The notes under the pieces are model-generated. The model was not told the DNA's origin. It did not search any database and worked only from the letters and a program-made list of their open reading frames with translations. A DNA stretch of 64,000 nt from Pseudovibrio japonicus. GTDB taxonomy: Bacteria; Pseudomonadota; Alphaproteobacteria; Rhizobiales; Stappiaceae. Both the position numbers and the translations under genes were made by a program. Shown one piece after another: positions 17,305 to 27,048 of the stretch. The DNA is taken from assembly GCF_014651595.1 (NCBI RefSeq), contig NZ_BMXE01000001.1:620001-684000 (forward strand), given 5' to 3'. Position 1 is the stretch's first letter. Each line of letters starts with the position of its first letter.

Positions 17305-17664
17305 ATGAGCAATGAAGTTTCTTGGATCCTCACATCGCGCCTGGTGACCACTCAGCCCAAGGCCTTTGAGGACCTGATGGTTGAGATGGCGAAAGCTGTA
17401 CAGCAGACGCAGGCCGGTGCGATCGCTTATGTGTGGTACCTTAGTGAGGACGGGCAATCGAGCGAAATTTTTGCAAGCTTTGAGAATAGCGATGCGGCTA
17501 TTTCGCATATGACGTGGTTCGCAAACACCTATGCCAAACAGTTCATGGACACGCTACGTCCGACGGGAATGACTGTTTATGGCAAGCCGACACAGGAGCT
17601 GCGCAACGCAATAGCGAGCCTGTCACCACGGTATTTGCAAACTGTTGGTGGGTTTGCGCGCTAG
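17305..17664 (+). CDS. Small dimeric alpha/beta-barrel (antibiotic biosynthesis monooxygenase-like) protein
   Basis: 119 residues. The spacing of a beta strand (WILTSRLVTT), helix (FEDLMVEMAKAVQQ), strand (AIAYVWYLSEDG), then EIFASFENSDAAISHMTWFAN suggests an ABM-type or dimeric ferredoxin-like barrel; a heme-degrading or monooxygenase role cannot be shown. AAGG lies 11 nt before ATG 17305. It is convergent with maf (12 bp between the ends) and interrupts the usual maf-yacG adjacency. Confidence 0.6.
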   Translation: MSNEVSWILTSRLVTTQPKAFEDLMVEMAKAVQQTQAGAIAYVWYLSEDGQSSEIFASFENSDAAISHMTWFANTYAKQFMDTLRPTGMTVYGKPTQELRNAIASLSPRYLQTVGGFAR

Positions 17665-17675
17665 CGCCTGAAGGC

Positions 17676-18311
17676 TCAGGCAGCTGGCACAGCGTCTTCG
17701 TCCCAGGTCTTTTGAATTGGGTAGCCTGCAGAGTGCAGGAGGTTTGCGGTCTCCAGGAGCGGCAAACCGACCACGCTTGGGTATGACCCAATCACGCGCG
17801 CGATAAACGCGCCAGCAAGGCCCTGAATAGCGTATCCGCCTGCTTTACCGCGCCACTCGCCCGAAGCGAGGTACTTATCTGTGTCTTGTGTGGACAGACG
17901 GCGGAAACGGACGCGGGTTTCAACCAGCTTTGTGCGGACCACACCGTCAGGCATATTCACGCAGACGCCGGTGTAAACCTTGTGCATACGCCCGGAAAGC
18001 AGCTGAAGGCAAACGCTGGCCTGTTCTTTACTTTCAGCTTTGGGCAGAACACGGCGGCCAACTGCAACAACCGTATCAGACCCCAGGATGATGGCATTTG
18101 CTTTATCATCATCCCTGTCGACCAGAATACGTGCTGCGGCAGCTTTACCGCGAGCAAGCCTTTGCGCCAGTGCACGCGGGCTTTCCCCACGCACAGGCGT
18201 CTCATCAATGTCTGCTGGCAAGAGGAAATCCGGTTCAATACCAATCTGCTGAAGTAACGCCAGACGACGTGGTGACCCGGAGGCCAATACCAGCGGCAGT
18301 TCTTTGGTCAT
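17676..18311 (-). CDS. maf: Maf family nucleoside triphosphate pyrophosphatase
   Basis: 211 residues. The N-terminal [18 protein letters not shown] is the Maf signature; [14 protein letters not shown], the catalytic Asp-containing segment, and [13 protein letters not shown] follow. Maf proteins cleave dTTP/UTP or modified NTPs and link to cell-division control. ATG 18311 gives the standard N-terminus; the 13 residues upstream in the open frame are not conserved. It follows infA by 82 bp on the same strand. Confidence 0.93.
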   Translation of the reverse strand: MTKELPLVLASGSPRRLALLQQIGIEPDFLLPADIDETPVRGESPRALAQRLARGKAAAARILVDRDDDKANAIILGSDTVVAVGRRVLPKAESKEQASVCLQLLSGRMHKVYTGVCVNMPDGVVRTKLVETRVRFRRLSTQDTDKYLASGEWRGKAGGYAIQGLAGAFIARVIGSYPSVVGLPLLETANLLHSAGYPIQKTWDEDAVPAA

Positions 18312-18393
18312 TTTGCCAGTTCCCCGATAGAATTTCAGACCAGAGCACAACCAAGGCAGGTTCGTCGTATTGAACCCGCGCTCAGTGGATCAT

Positions 18394-18612
18394 TTATTTG
18401 TAACGATAAGTGATACGACCCTTCGTCAGGTCATATGGTGTCATTTCCACGAGCACTTTATCGCCAGCCAGAACACGAATACGGTTTTTCCGCATACGAC
18501 CAGCAGTATGAGCGATAATTTCGTGATCGTTTTCAAGCTTCACACGAAAAGTCGCATTAGGAAGGAGTTCGACGACGACGCCTGGAAACTCCAGCATTTC
18601 TTCTTTAGCCAT
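18394..18612 (-). CDS. infA: Translation initiation factor IF-1
   Basis: 72 residues, the full S1/OB-fold IF-1: [19 protein letters not shown] ... [19 protein letters not shown] ... [15 protein letters not shown]. It binds the 30S A site during initiation. ATG 18612 has AGGAATCC upstream; the open frame to 18804 runs into the leader and is not used. Confidence 0.98.
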   Translation of the reverse strand: MAKEEMLEFPGVVVELLPNATFRVKLENDHEIIAHTAGRMRKNRIRVLAGDKVLVEMTPYDLTKGRITYRYK

Positions 18613-18659
18613 TAGGATTCCTGATTTGTTAAATGGAATTTTCGCGGAACCTACCGGAT

Positions 18660-18715
18660 AACTCGCCAAATGTGAACAGGCTACCACCATTTCTTGGAGG
18701 GCAGTTTGGCGAGTT
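18660..18715. repeat. 11-bp perfect inverted repeat in the infA leader
   Basis: AACTCGCCAAA (18660-18670) and TTTGGCGAGTT (18705-18715) with a 34-nt loop, 48 bp upstream of infA and downstream of the phosphatase gene. It could be a long-loop RNA hairpin in the infA leader or a DNA-binding site. Confidence 0.55.
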
Positions 18716-18784
18716 TTACCGCATATTCCCTGTTTTAGGGTGGAAAACACATTCTGAAGCTGCGGAGATAGCGTTTTCAGCAGC

Positions 18785-19216
18785 TTATTGCATGCGCTGT
18801 TCAATTTTTCGCTTCAGTGTGTCACGCACCATTCTGTAGGCATCCATGATCTGCGCACGGCTGCCGGTTGCCACTGTAGGATCAATTGTCGGCCAATATT
18901 CGACATCAACGTGTTGGGTACGTGTCTGCTCCAATGCCATATGGTGAGCTTCCGGGGCAAGGGTTACGACCAGGTCGAACCCCTCCTCCGCCAAATCCTC
19001 AAAGGTTTTTGGCTGGTGATTGCCCAGATCCACACCAAGCTCATCCATGACAGAGTCGACGAACGGGTCCCGTTCGCCTGCAAAAACACCACAGGAGCGC
19101 GTGTAGACCTGTTTGGGAAAGAGCAGATTGGTCAAACCCTCTGCCATCGGAGAGCGAACCGCGTTCATTCTGCAGATAAACAGAATGGAACTTGGCCGTG
19201 ACATTATCTCGGCCAT
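18785..19216 (-). CDS. Low-molecular-weight phosphatase family protein
   Basis: 143 residues. The P-loop CRMNAVRS fits C-x5-R-S at the start of the fold ([17 protein letters not shown]), and VTLAPEAHH plus DPTVATGS hold the region of the general-acid Asp. Related to LMW protein-tyrosine phosphatase and arsenate reductase ArsC; the 'CRMNAVRS' variant is typical of a conserved rhizobial group next to UPF0262. ATG 19216 has GGGGGTAG upstream and starts 3 bp after the UPF0262 stop. Confidence 0.88.
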   Translation of the reverse strand: MAEIMSRPSSILFICRMNAVRSPMAEGLTNLLFPKQVYTRSCGVFAGERDPFVDSVMDELGVDLGNHQPKTFEDLAEEGFDLVVTLAPEAHHMALEQTRTQHVDVEYWPTIDPTVATGSRAQIMDAYRMVRDTLKRKIEQRMQ

Positions 19217-19218
19217 GC

Positions 19219-19728
19219 CTACCCCCGGTGTTGCAAAGCACAAATAAGCGTAAACAGGCGTCGAGCGGTTTGATGGTCGATAGTGATTTTCCCTTTCAGG
19301 CGTTCTTCCAATATGCAGGCGCCGTCGTCATGTAGTCCGCGACGCCCCATATCGATCGCTTCGATCTGTTTGGGAGAGGCGCTTCGAATTGCATCGTAGT
19401 AGCTCTCGCAGATCATGAAGTAATCTTTGATGATCTTCCGGAAAGGGGTTAGCGAGAGGATATGGGTTGCAATTTCGCTCCCCATTTCATCCCGAACTCC
19501 CAGTACAAGCTTGCGCTTGATCATAGCCAGATCCAGTCGGTACGGGCCCTGATCGGGCCCGACCGGAGAAAACAAATTTTCCTCAACCAGATCAAAGATC
19601 GCAATCTTCCGTTCGCGCTCGACGTCTTTGTCGGCGCGGATAATTGAATCAGGATCAAGGACCACCTCAAAGAGGCGTTCTCCTCCTTTTTGTCTCTGCT
19701 CTTCGCTTACAGGGACTTCCTTATTCAT
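19219..19728 (-). CDS. UPF0262 family protein
   Basis: 169 residues. Conserved family of unknown function restricted to alphaproteobacteria, recognised by [32 protein letters not shown] and [15 protein letters not shown]. No membrane segment or catalytic motif is visible. The start could be ATG 19728 or TTG 19755; I take the ATG. It sits between hisD (32 bp upstream of this start) and the phosphatase, in the usual order. Confidence 0.88.
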   Translation of the reverse strand: MNKEVPVSEEQRQKGGERLFEVVLDPDSIIRADKDVERERKIAIFDLVEENLFSPVGPDQGPYRLDLAMIKRKLVLGVRDEMGSEIATHILSLTPFRKIIKDYFMICESYYDAIRSASPKQIEAIDMGRRGLHDDGACILEERLKGKITIDHQTARRLFTLICALQHRG

Positions 19729-19759
19729 CGAACGATCTTTTCCGTACTGGATCAAGTGG

Positions 19760-21055
19760 TTAGCGGTTTAAACGAATGGATACCGAACGGCCGTGAGCCT
19801 GCAAGCCCTCCACCTCTGCCAAGGTGACGGCAGCCGGACCGATCTGTGCCAAATTCTCAGGATTACAGCGCAAAAGCGAGGTTCTCTTGACGAATTCCAG
19901 CGTTGACAGACCTGAGGAGAAGCGGGCTGAACGGGCTGTTGGCAGGACGTGGTTGGAGCCGCCCACATAGTCGCCGATTGCCTCTGGCGTATAACGCCCT
20001 ACAAAGACAGCGCCAGCGTTTCTCATTTTCGGCAGGAGTGCGTCCGGGTCATCGACACACAACTCCAGGTGTTCCGGAGCAAAGCGGTTTGAAAGCACCA
20101 TTCCCTCATCCAGATTAGCGACTGTGATGATGGCGCCGAAGTCATTCCAGCTCTGACGGGCCACCTCTGCACGCGGCAATGTGGTCAGCTGGCGCTCGAC
20201 AGCCTCTTCAACGGCATCAGCCAACTCCTCACTGTCTGTGATGAGGATGGATTGGGCGACCGGATCGTGCTCGGCCTGGGAGAGCAGATCGACAGCAACC
20301 CAGTCCGGATTGTTGTTTTTGTCAGCGACAACAAGGATTTCGGAGGGACCAGCGATCATGTCGATGCCGACGGTTCCGAATACACGGCGCTTTGCAGCAG
20401 ATACGAATGCATTGCCCGGGCCAACAATCTTGGAGACCGGCTCAATTGTTTGCGTACCGTAGGCCAGTGCACCCACAGCCTGAGCGCCACCGATACGGTA
20501 AATCTCTGAAACACCGGACATTTTGGCGGCTGCAAGTACTAGCGGGTTGAGTACATTGTCCGGGCTTGGAACAACCATCACGATCCGTTCAACACCGGCC
20601 ACTTTAGCCGGGACGACATTCATCAGAACGGAGGATGGATAGCTGGCAAGACCACCGGGGACATAGACTCCGACAGCTTCAACTGCGGTCCAGATTGCTC
20701 CGAGCTCTACGCCGATTGCATCTTTATAGGTGTAGCTTTCCGGTAGCTGCTTTTGATGGTGGGAACGAATACGATCGTGAGCAAGCTGCAATGCTTCCAG
20801 TGTTTCAGCCGGAATCTGTGCAACAGCTGCCTCGATTTCAGCTTCGGTTACTTTCAGCTCGTCCATAGATTTGGCCGACATGCGGTCAAATTTATTGGTG
20901 TAATCGAGCACGGCTGCATCACCGCGCGTTTCGACATCCCGAAGAATGTCGCGCACGATATGGTCCACGTCCTCTGAAGTTTCCCGCTTACTACCAAGCA
21001 GGGCACGAATTTCGTCTTCGAAACCTTCAGACTTTGAGGAGAGCTTTATCGCCAC
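19760..21055 (-). CDS. hisD: Histidinol dehydrogenase
   Basis: 431 residues. HisD oxidises L-histidinol to L-histidine in two NAD steps with a bound zinc. Hallmarks: [55 protein letters not shown] (zinc ligand), FAPEHLEL (catalytic Glu-His) and GGSNHVLPT. Full length for the family. Other his genes are not in the window; hisD alone in this cluster is normal for Hyphomicrobiales. Confidence 0.97.
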   Translation of the reverse strand: MAIKLSSKSEGFEDEIRALLGSKRETSEDVDHIVRDILRDVETRGDAAVLDYTNKFDRMSAKSMDELKVTEAEIEAAVAQIPAETLEALQLAHDRIRSHHQKQLPESYTYKDAIGVELGAIWTAVEAVGVYVPGGLASYPSSVLMNVVPAKVAGVERIVMVVPSPDNVLNPLVLAAAKMSGVSEIYRIGGAQAVGALAYGTQTIEPVSKIVGPGNAFVSAAKRRVFGTVGIDMIAGPSEILVVADKNNNPDWVAVDLLSQAEHDPVAQSILITDSEELADAVEEAVERQLTTLPRAEVARQSWNDFGAIITVANLDEGMVLSNRFAPEHLELCVDDPDALLPKMRNAGAVFVGRYTPEAIGDYVGGSNHVLPTARSARFSSGLSTLEFVKRTSLLRCNPENLAQIGPAAVTLAEVEGLQAHGRSVSIRLNR

Positions 21056-21181
21056 GTTATCATTCCCAATTTATTTTGTTTCCCGGGTAAGGCCTTCCCG
21101 AGATTATGTTAGAATATTCGATAGATGATCCAAGCCTTCAGGTTGTGCGGGTATTTTACGTAACTATCCCGCGCTTTCCAA

Positions 21182-21628
21182 CTAGCCTTCCAGATGATGT
21201 TCAGGTCTGTTATCGGTTTCCCATACAGCGCCTAGGTCCGCCAGCTGCGCTTCGATGCACTCGATATTTGCTGCAATAGCAGCCCCACCGGAAAACTCAA
21301 GCTTCAACTGACCCGCTGGTGCATTTGTCTCTTCAAACAAGACACAGAGCAAAGAGAGGACCATGTCCTTATTGGTCTGATTGATTTTTTGCGCTTTGAC
21401 TGCGTCCACCCGGGAGATGGAAAGAACGGAGCGGGCGCGCATTTTTTGCTTCTGGTTGTTGGCGTCTGTTTCCCAAAGATATCGATTCATTGTCAGAACC
21501 AGACGACGCTCGGCAGGTAAGTACTTGATATCAGCCAGCTTCAGGACACTGTCCTGAACCATGGAAGAGATAATCTGCAAATCTTCCTTATCCAGCGCCA
21601 TCAGCTTCATCGGTTTTGCCTGTTCCAT
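21182..21628 (-). CDS. DUF2948 family protein
   Basis: 148 residues. Conserved alphaproteobacterial family of unknown function: KLMALDKEDLQIISSMVQDSVLKLADI, RRLVLTMNRYLWE and the AGQLKLEFSGGAAIAANIECIE C-terminus, all soluble. ATG 21628 has AAGGGA upstream and gives the conserved N-terminus; the frame to 21670 adds 14 residues. Always found between murA and hisD in this order of bacteria. Confidence 0.88.
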   Translation of the reverse strand: MEQAKPMKLMALDKEDLQIISSMVQDSVLKLADIKYLPAERRLVLTMNRYLWETDANNQKQKMRARSVLSISRVDAVKAQKINQTNKDMVLSLLCVLFEETNAPAGQLKLEFSGGAAIAANIECIEAQLADLGAVWETDNRPEHHLEG

Positions 21629-21786
21629 ATTGGTCCCTTGCAGAATTACTTTGTCCCGCACACGGTACATAAGCGCGGGACATTCTTCCTATTACAACAA
21701 TTTACAGAAAAATATCTATGAATGACCACAGGGGATTTCAAGCATGGAGATACGCTCCAGTATCTTTGCGAAAAGATCCACGAAAA

Positions 21787-21813
21787 AACCCGGCCTGACA
21801 AACAGGCCGGGTT
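21787..21813 (-). terminator. Intrinsic terminator after murA
   Basis: Stem AACCCGGCCTG / CAGGCCGGGTT with a 5-nt loop and a T-run on the minus strand, 22 bp past the murA stop. It separates murA from the DUF2948-hisD unit downstream. Confidence 0.88.
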
Positions 21814-21834
21814 CTAACAATCAATGTGTTGGTA

Positions 21835-23124
21835 TCAGGCTGAAATGCGCTCAATCACCGCACCACAGCGGGAGAGTTTGTCTTCCAGTCGTTCGAAACC
21901 ACGATCAAGGTGGTAGACACGGCTGACCGTGGTCTCACCTTCTGCAGCCAGACCAGCGATGACAAGTGAGACGGAGGCGCGAAGGTCTGTTGCCATCACC
22001 TGAGCGCCGCGCAGGGTTTCAACACCTTCAACGGATGCAACCTGACCATCCAATGTGATCTTGGCGCCGAGGCGGGCCAGTTCCTGAACGTGCATGAAGC
22101 GGTTTTCAAAGATGTTCTCGGTGATTTTGCTGACACCCTTGGAGCGGGTCATGAGTGCCATGAACTGCGCCTGCAAGTCTGTCGGGAAGCCTGGGAATGG
22201 CTCTGTCGAAATGTCGACTGGGTTGATACCAGCGCCATTGCGGCAGATTTTGAGACCCATATTGGTTTCAGTAATTTCTGTACCAGTCTGGCGCAGGATA
22301 TCCAGTGCACTGTCAAGCAGATCGCCGCGCGCACCTTCCAACGTGACGTCACCACCGGTCATGGCAACAGCCATTGCGTAGGTGCCGGTTTCGATACGAT
22401 CAGGAATAACCGGATGACGATGCGCGCCAAGGCTTTCCACACCCTGTATACGGATGGTGTCTGTGCCGGCACCTTCGATTTTTGCACCCATGCCAATAAG
22501 GCAATTGGCAAGATCGGTCACTTCTGGCTCCTGCGCAGCGTTTTCAATTACGCTCTCGCCTTTTGCCAGAGTTGCCGCCATCATGACTGTGTGGGTTGCG
22601 CCAACAGAAACACCCGGCAAGACCACACGGCCACCCTTGAGACCTCCTTTGGCGTCTGCCTGAACATAACCACGATCCATCTCGATATCTGCGCCCAGAG
22701 CCTTCAGGCCATTAATGAAGTAGTCCACCGGACGGGTGCCGATTGCGCAGCCACCTGGCAGAGAAACGCGGGCGGTGTGCATACGTGCCAGCAATGGACC
22801 AATGACCCAGAAGCTTGCGCGCATCTTGGAGACCAGCTCATATGGAGCGGTGGTATCAACAATATTGCTCGCGTTCAGATGAATGGTCTGGCCGGTCATT
22901 GTATCCTGACCAGCGCGCTTACCATCGACGGAGTAATCAACGCCGTGGTTAGAAAGAATCTGGGTGAGAAGCGCGACGTCACGCAGTCGCGGCACATTCT
23001 CAAGGGTCAGTGTGTCATCACAAAGCAATGACGCAATCATCAAAGGCAGCGCAGCATTCTTCGCGCCCGAGATCGGAATAACACCATTCAGCTGATTACC
23101 ACCAACAATACGAATTTTGTCCAT
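21835..23124 (-). CDS. murA: UDP-N-acetylglucosamine 1-carboxyvinyltransferase
   Basis: 429 residues. MurA transfers enolpyruvate from PEP to UDP-GlcNAc, the first committed step of peptidoglycan synthesis in the cytoplasm. Visible motifs: [20 protein letters not shown] at the N-terminus, the catalytic loop [12 protein letters not shown] with the active Cys (not the fosfomycin-resistant Asp), [10 protein letters not shown], and [14 protein letters not shown] 23124 is the expected start. An independent unit closed by a terminator. Confidence 0.97.
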   Translation of the reverse strand: MDKIRIVGGNQLNGVIPISGAKNAALPLMIASLLCDDTLTLENVPRLRDVALLTQILSNHGVDYSVDGKRAGQDTMTGQTIHLNASNIVDTTAPYELVSKMRASFWVIGPLLARMHTARVSLPGGCAIGTRPVDYFINGLKALGADIEMDRGYVQADAKGGLKGGRVVLPGVSVGATHTVMMAATLAKGESVIENAAQEPEVTDLANCLIGMGAKIEGAGTDTIRIQGVESLGAHRHPVIPDRIETGTYAMAVAMTGGDVTLEGARGDLLDSALDILRQTGTEITETNMGLKICRNGAGINPVDISTEPFPGFPTDLQAQFMALMTRSKGVSKITENIFENRFMHVQELARLGAKITLDGQVASVEGVETLRGAQVMATDLRASVSLVIAGLAAEGETTVSRVYHLDRGFERLEDKLSRCGAVIERISA

Positions 23125-23432
23125 ATTTTCATAACCCCAATCAAGCCCGCAGCGGGAAACACAATTTTATTAAGAATTGACGGTGCCCACTAACATCAGC
23201 GCCATGGCAGAAGCAAGGCGCCTCCATGACCTGGATGTGTCACCAACGTTTTTCCCCAATAGATCCTACGTATACTTCATAGGTCACCGGATCCATCTGC
23301 GCTGCAGTACCTTTTCTCGCTCAAGCCTTTCAGCTTCCAGCGGATTTTTCATGTCACTCTAACTTAGCGAAAAATGCTAGATTTTTGCTTAACGCAGCTT
23401 GTTGCTCACTACAGCTCGTTCAGCAGCCTCTT
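23125..23432. other. 308-bp gap upstream of murA
   Basis: It contains the murA promoter and the trailer of the small basic-protein gene. I see no conserved RNA or repeat. Confidence 0.35.
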
Positions 23433-23588
23433 TTAGTCGTTCCCGGCGCTTTTCTTGGCAGCCTGCTTTCTGCGGCGCAGGTTTGCACGCAAGGCTTCTG
23501 CCAAACGATCTGCTTTGGGATCGCTTTTGGCCGGTGACGCAGACTTGGAGGTCTTATCTACACTTTCGGTTTTCTTTGAATCTGTCAT
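23433..23588 (-). CDS. Small basic conserved protein (51 aa)
   Basis: The minus strand from ATG 23588 reads MTDSKKTESVDKTSKSASPA followed by KSDPKADRLAEALRANLRRR and a Lys/Ala tail ending SAGND-stop. The low-complexity N-terminus and the DRLAEALRANLRRRKxxA block resemble a short protein that recurs in Hyphomicrobiales genomes. It is strongly basic and could bind nucleic acid, but nothing proves it. No strong ribosome-binding site is seen. Unrecognised function. Confidence 0.6.
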   Translation of the reverse strand: MTDSKKTESVDKTSKSASPAKSDPKADRLAEALRANLRRRKQAAKKSAGND

Positions 23589-23838
23589 GGCCAACACGTA
23601 CACGAGGAAGGGAATGAAGCCAAGTCCCTCAGTAACCTACAAGTGCATGGCAATACTCTCATTTCGCGGTGTTATTCAGTTTCCACAGAACTGCCGCGAA
23701 AACCCCTTGCAGGTTTAAAAAGGTTATGACATAAGCCTCCTCGTTCCGAGGGCAGCGCCCACGGAGCACTTACCTCGTTGCAAAGAACGCTGGTTTGAAA
23801 GACATTGGAAGCACTTAACTGCTTCAGATTTATGCGAT

Positions 23839-23913
23839 GCTGCCGTAGCTCAGGGGTAGAGCACTCCCTTGGTAAGGGAGAGGCCGAGAGTTCAAATCTC
23901 TCCGGCAGCACCA
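23839..23913 (+). tRNA. tRNA-Thr (GGT), copy 1
   Basis: 75 bases with encoded CCA. Acceptor GCTGCCG/CGGCAGC, anticodon stem CTCCC/GGGAG with loop TTGGTAA, so anticodon GGT for Thr. The T arm includes GTTCAAATC. Confidence 0.97.
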
Positions 23914-23945
23914 TTCTTTCAAAAGCGATGCACAAAATTCGGCAG

Positions 23946-24020
<75 letters not shown>

Positions 24021-24540
24021 TTCTCCTTAAACATTATAGATGCCTTCGGCCTGAAACAGTGCGCATTGATTTCGTGTTTCACGTTTCGGTCCAATCTGTT
24101 TTTCAAAAACCTTCCAGTTTTAGAATAGCTTGCAACTCTGCCGTGAGATAAAGAGCTACAATTTTGCTGTTTCGCCTTAGGTACTCATAGTTTTCAACGG
24201 GCACCCGGAGAACGCACGAAAGATTCAATTTGACTAAGATCGCTTAAGTTTCACAGTGACGTAATAAAGTTGCTACGCAACACGCCCAGCTTTCATTGCC
24301 TTAACGGCACTGTGTCTCAGCTACAACGTGCCACAATTTCACCAAATTTCATCTTTGGGTTGGTTTACATAAGAGGGAAGTCCTGCGACCTTTCTTAGGT
24401 CTTGGGGGCGTATTGGGGTAGTTTTCCAACCAGTCGCTTTGCGGTACCGGGGAAGAGGGTATGCCCCCCAGGCGCACTTGCACGAGCTCTTATGCTGATG
24501 TGCGCTGATATTCATTTTGTTGGAGTTTCAGGAGGTTAAA
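24021..24540. other. 520-bp gap with a structured-looking leader
   Basis: The first 300 bases are AT-rich. From about 24340 to 24540 the sequence becomes G-rich and rich in complementary pairs: GGTTGG/CCAACC, GACC/GGTC, and GCGCAC/GTGCGC with a 22-nt loop, ending at the AGGAGG of the 60-aa gene. It could be a long structured 5' leader or an independent small RNA. I could not match it to a known riboswitch, 6S, SRP, tmRNA or RNase P pattern. Confidence 0.4.
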
Positions 24541-24723
24541 ATGGATCAGGCAGCAATCGATGCGGATATTCCAACGGCAGCAACCGGAAAATTTTCCGAG
24601 GCAGAGCTGCAGATGCTCCGCTACCAGCTCGAAGAAGCCGAGTTTGCCCAGCTCATCCGACTGGCGTCTAGCCTACCACCGGAAAAATGGGAAAAGGCGA
24701 TTGAAAGTCTGACCTCCCTTTAA
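24541..24723 (+). CDS. Small conserved-looking protein (60 aa)
   Basis: 60 residues from ATG 24541, which follows a perfect AGGAGG by 5 nt. The sequence is acidic and helical (FSEAELQMLRYQLEEAEFAQ then LIRLASSLPPEKWEKAIESL). No signal peptide, membrane segment or known motif. It is preceded by a long leader and followed by a possible terminator, so it is its own transcription unit. Function unknown; the strong ribosome-binding site and balanced codon use support a real gene. Confidence 0.65.
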   Translation: MDQAAIDADIPTAATGKFSEAELQMLRYQLEEAEFAQLIRLASSLPPEKWEKAIESLTSL

Positions 24724-24744
24724 GCAATGAGGGTCATCCACCTT

Positions 24745-24764
24745 GGAGGCGCTCTGGAGCCTCC
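24745..24764 (+). terminator. Weak hairpin after the 60-aa gene
   Basis: GGAGGC / GCCTCC with an 8-nt loop, 21 bp past the stop; a GAGGCGG spacer precedes the TTTT, so it is a poor terminator. Confidence 0.4.
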
Positions 24765-24803
24765 GAGGCGGTTTTGAATTACACTGATGTTCTGGTGATG
24801 TGA

Positions 24804-25313
24804 TCAGATCATTGTGGCGGAGCGGGCTTGGTTGAGAAGCCCATTACCATCCCAGTTTTTCTTGTGGCCACGAATTTCGCGCGGTGCCGGACCGAAGTAA
24901 CCCGCAGTCTTCACAAAATCTCTTGGTTGCAAAATGATCGATGCAATGCGCTGGTAAAGCGCCTTTGCGGAAATCGGCTTGCACAGCAACTCATGGATGC
25001 CCAGTTTTCTGGCCTCGATAATCCTGCTGCGTTCTGTGTGAGCGGTAACCATAATAATAGGGATGTAAGCGTAAGGATTATTCTGAGTACGGATCATACG
25101 GACCATGTCTGCGCCGTCGAGAATTGGCATGACCCAGTCAAGAATCAGAATATCGGGATTTGCACGTTCCATGGCTTCGAGGCCTGATGCACCGTCTTCT
25201 GCCTCAACGATTTTTCGCGCTCCAAAGCCCTGCAACATGGTGCGCAAGATGGTACGCATGTAGGCACTGTCTTCAACCACAAGAAATGATAGGGATGAGA
25301 GATCTATACTCAC
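24804..25313 (-). CDS. CheY-like single-domain response regulator with C-terminal tail
   Basis: 169 residues. Receiver domain about 8-130: acidic pair VVEDSAYMR, phosphoacceptor Asp in LILDWVMP, Thr in VTAHT, and Lys in LCKPIS, all present. After the receiver there is a 40-residue basic tail (FVKTAGYFGPAPREIRGHKK) and no output domain. It resembles the stand-alone CheY-type regulators of alphaproteobacteria. No sensor kinase or chemotaxis gene is nearby, so its partner is unknown. Confidence 0.88.
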   Translation of the reverse strand: MSIDLSSLSFLVVEDSAYMRTILRTMLQGFGARKIVEAEDGASGLEAMERANPDILILDWVMPILDGADMVRMIRTQNNPYAYIPIIMVTAHTERSRIIEARKLGIHELLCKPISAKALYQRIASIILQPRDFVKTAGYFGPAPREIRGHKKNWDGNGLLNQARSATMI

Positions 25314-25615
25314 GCAATAAGGCCCCGGTCACTCAACGCAACCCAATTCAATTAGAACAGAAATTCAATTATTAATTACAAGGTGTGGCAGAGAACATAA
25401 CAAATTGCAAGACTGCGCAATTATAGTTCTATGTCAAAGACGATCTCTACGATATATATAGGCTGATATGCGTTAGGTGAAAATATCCTTTGATAAATCC
25501 GCAAAAAACAGGACCGCGTCAATGTGTCCTGCGACAGGACTACGGATTATCGCTAAGTTTAGGCTAACTCTAAAGTATCGCCGAAATAATACCGCCGCAG
25601 TATAAGGGGCAAAAA
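25314..25615. other. 302-bp gap upstream of hemA
   Basis: AT-rich promoter region between the divergent response-regulator gene and hemA. A TTGAT half-site lies at 25490-25494 but lacks a matching ATCAA, so I do not call an FNR box. No gene seen. Confidence 0.4.
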
Positions 25616-26893
25616 ATGGACTACCAAAATATCTTCAATGAGGCGATTGCTTCTTTGAAGGATGAGAAACGGTACCGCGTATTTGCTAATCTCGAACGCA
25701 TTGCAGGGCGTCACCCACACGCTCTCTGGCGCAAAGAAAATCAAAATCTTCGTGAAGTCGTTATTTGGTGTTCAAACGACTACCTAGGGATGGGGCAACA
25801 CCCTAAGGTTATTAATGCCATGACGGAGACCGTTCAGCGCATGGGAGCTGGCGCAGGCGGTACGCGTAACATCTCTGGCACAAACTACCCGCTGGTCCAG
25901 CTTGAGGAAGAACTCGCTGATCTGCACGGCAAAGAAGGCGCTCTGGTTTTCTCCAGTGGTTTTGTTTCCAACGAAGCATCCATTTCTACAATTGCTAAAC
26001 TGCTCCCTGATTGTTTGATCCTGTCTGACCAGCTGAACCACGCTTCCATGATTGCGGGTGTTCGCGGCGCGGGAACTTCCAAGAAGGTTTGGCGCCACAA
26101 TGATCTTGAGCATCTGGAAGATCTGCTCAAGTCTGCTGGCAACGAGCGCGCAAAGCTGATCGTGTTTGAATCCGTGTATTCCATGGATGGCGATATCGCA
26201 CCGATCGAACGCATTTGTGACCTTGCTGACAAATATAATGCGATGACCTACATCGACGAAGTGCATGCGGTTGGCATGTACGGTCCACGTGGTGCAGGCA
26301 TCTGTGAGCGTGATGGTCTGTTGGACCGCGTCGACATCATCGAAGGCACCATGGCAAAAGCATTTGGTGTGATGGGCGGTTACATTACGGCTTCCCAGAC
26401 AATCATTGATGCGGTTCGTTCCTACGCACCTGGCTTCATCTTCACTACTGCAATTCCTCCGGGGCTTGCTGCGGCGGCGACTGCCTCCATCAAACACCTG
26501 AAAACATCCAGTGAAGAGCGTGAAGGCCAGCAACGTCAGGCGCAGCGTACGAAAGATGTTCTGGAAGCAGCAGGCCTTCCTGTGATGACTTCCGAAACAC
26601 ACATCATCCCAGTGCTTGTTGCAGATCCTGATTTATGTAAACAGGCCAGCGACATGCTGCTTGAAAAGCATGGCATCTACATTCAGCCAATCAACTATCC
26701 AACCGTTCCACGCGGTACAGAACGTCTGCGCATCACTCCGGGCCCAGTTCACACTGACGCTTTGATTGATCATCTGCGCGATGCTCTGGTGGATGTATGG
26801 CAGACACTTGAGTTGCCATTCACGACCGCTCCAGCTGAAGAAAAGCTGGAGACGCCTCAGGGACAGGCTGTTTATCAATTCGCTGGTGGCTAA
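25616..26893 (+). CDS. hemA: 5-aminolevulinate synthase
   Basis: 425 residues. Condenses glycine and succinyl-CoA to 5-aminolevulinate, the Shemin-pathway entry to heme used by alphaproteobacteria. PLP-dependent alpha-oxoamine synthase: [43 protein letters not shown] and the PLP lysine in [16 protein letters not shown]. Full length, ATG 25616 directly after GGGGCAAAAA. It is followed by two terminators and lies next to the cbb3 and hemN genes that need heme. Confidence 0.97.
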   Translation: MDYQNIFNEAIASLKDEKRYRVFANLERIAGRHPHALWRKENQNLREVVIWCSNDYLGMGQHPKVINAMTETVQRMGAGAGGTRNISGTNYPLVQLEEELADLHGKEGALVFSSGFVSNEASISTIAKLLPDCLILSDQLNHASMIAGVRGAGTSKKVWRHNDLEHLEDLLKSAGNERAKLIVFESVYSMDGDIAPIERICDLADKYNAMTYIDEVHAVGMYGPRGAGICERDGLLDRVDIIEGTMAKAFGVMGGYITASQTIIDAVRSYAPGFIFTTAIPPGLAAAATASIKHLKTSSEEREGQQRQAQRTKDVLEAAGLPVMTSETHIIPVLVADPDLCKQASDMLLEKHGIYIQPINYPTVPRGTERLRITPGPVHTDALIDHLRDALVDVWQTLELPFTTAPAEEKLETPQGQAVYQFAGG

Positions 26894-26913
26894 TCGCCAG
26901 CATATCCGAACGC

Positions 26914-26944
26914 AAAAAGGCCGGCACTGTTGCCGGCCTTTTTT
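26914..26944 (+). terminator. Intrinsic terminator after hemA
   Basis: AAAAAGGCCGGCA / TGCCGGCCTTTTTT with a CTGT loop, 20 bp after the stop. A-run and T-run allow use on both strands. Confidence 0.92.
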
Positions 26945-26968
26945 GTTGCCGTGAGATGACACATAAAG

Positions 26969-27000
26969 AAAGGCTTGCAGCGGATTGCTGACAAGCCTTT
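26969..27000. terminator. Second hairpin terminator between hemA and ccoS
   Basis: AAAGGCTTG / CAAGCCTTT with a 14-nt loop, then more T. It lies between convergent hemA and ccoS and may end either message. Confidence 0.75.
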
Positions 27001-27048
27001 TTGTAGGTCAAATGGTTCAGCTAAGGGCAGTTATTCCAGATCTGGAGA

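Noticed and set aside
22090-23031. 313-codon open frame antisense to murA
   Set aside because: No motif or ribosome-binding site; it mirrors the murA codon pattern.
24370-24400. Resemblance of AGAGGGAAGTCC to the RNase P RNA core GAGGAAAGTCC
   Set aside because: The rest of the RNase P core, such as ACAGAA and the required length of 300-400 nt, is missing before the next gene.
25490-25503. TTGAT upstream of hemA as an FNR box
   Set aside because: The right half reads CCGCA and not ATCAA, so the match is only a half-site.
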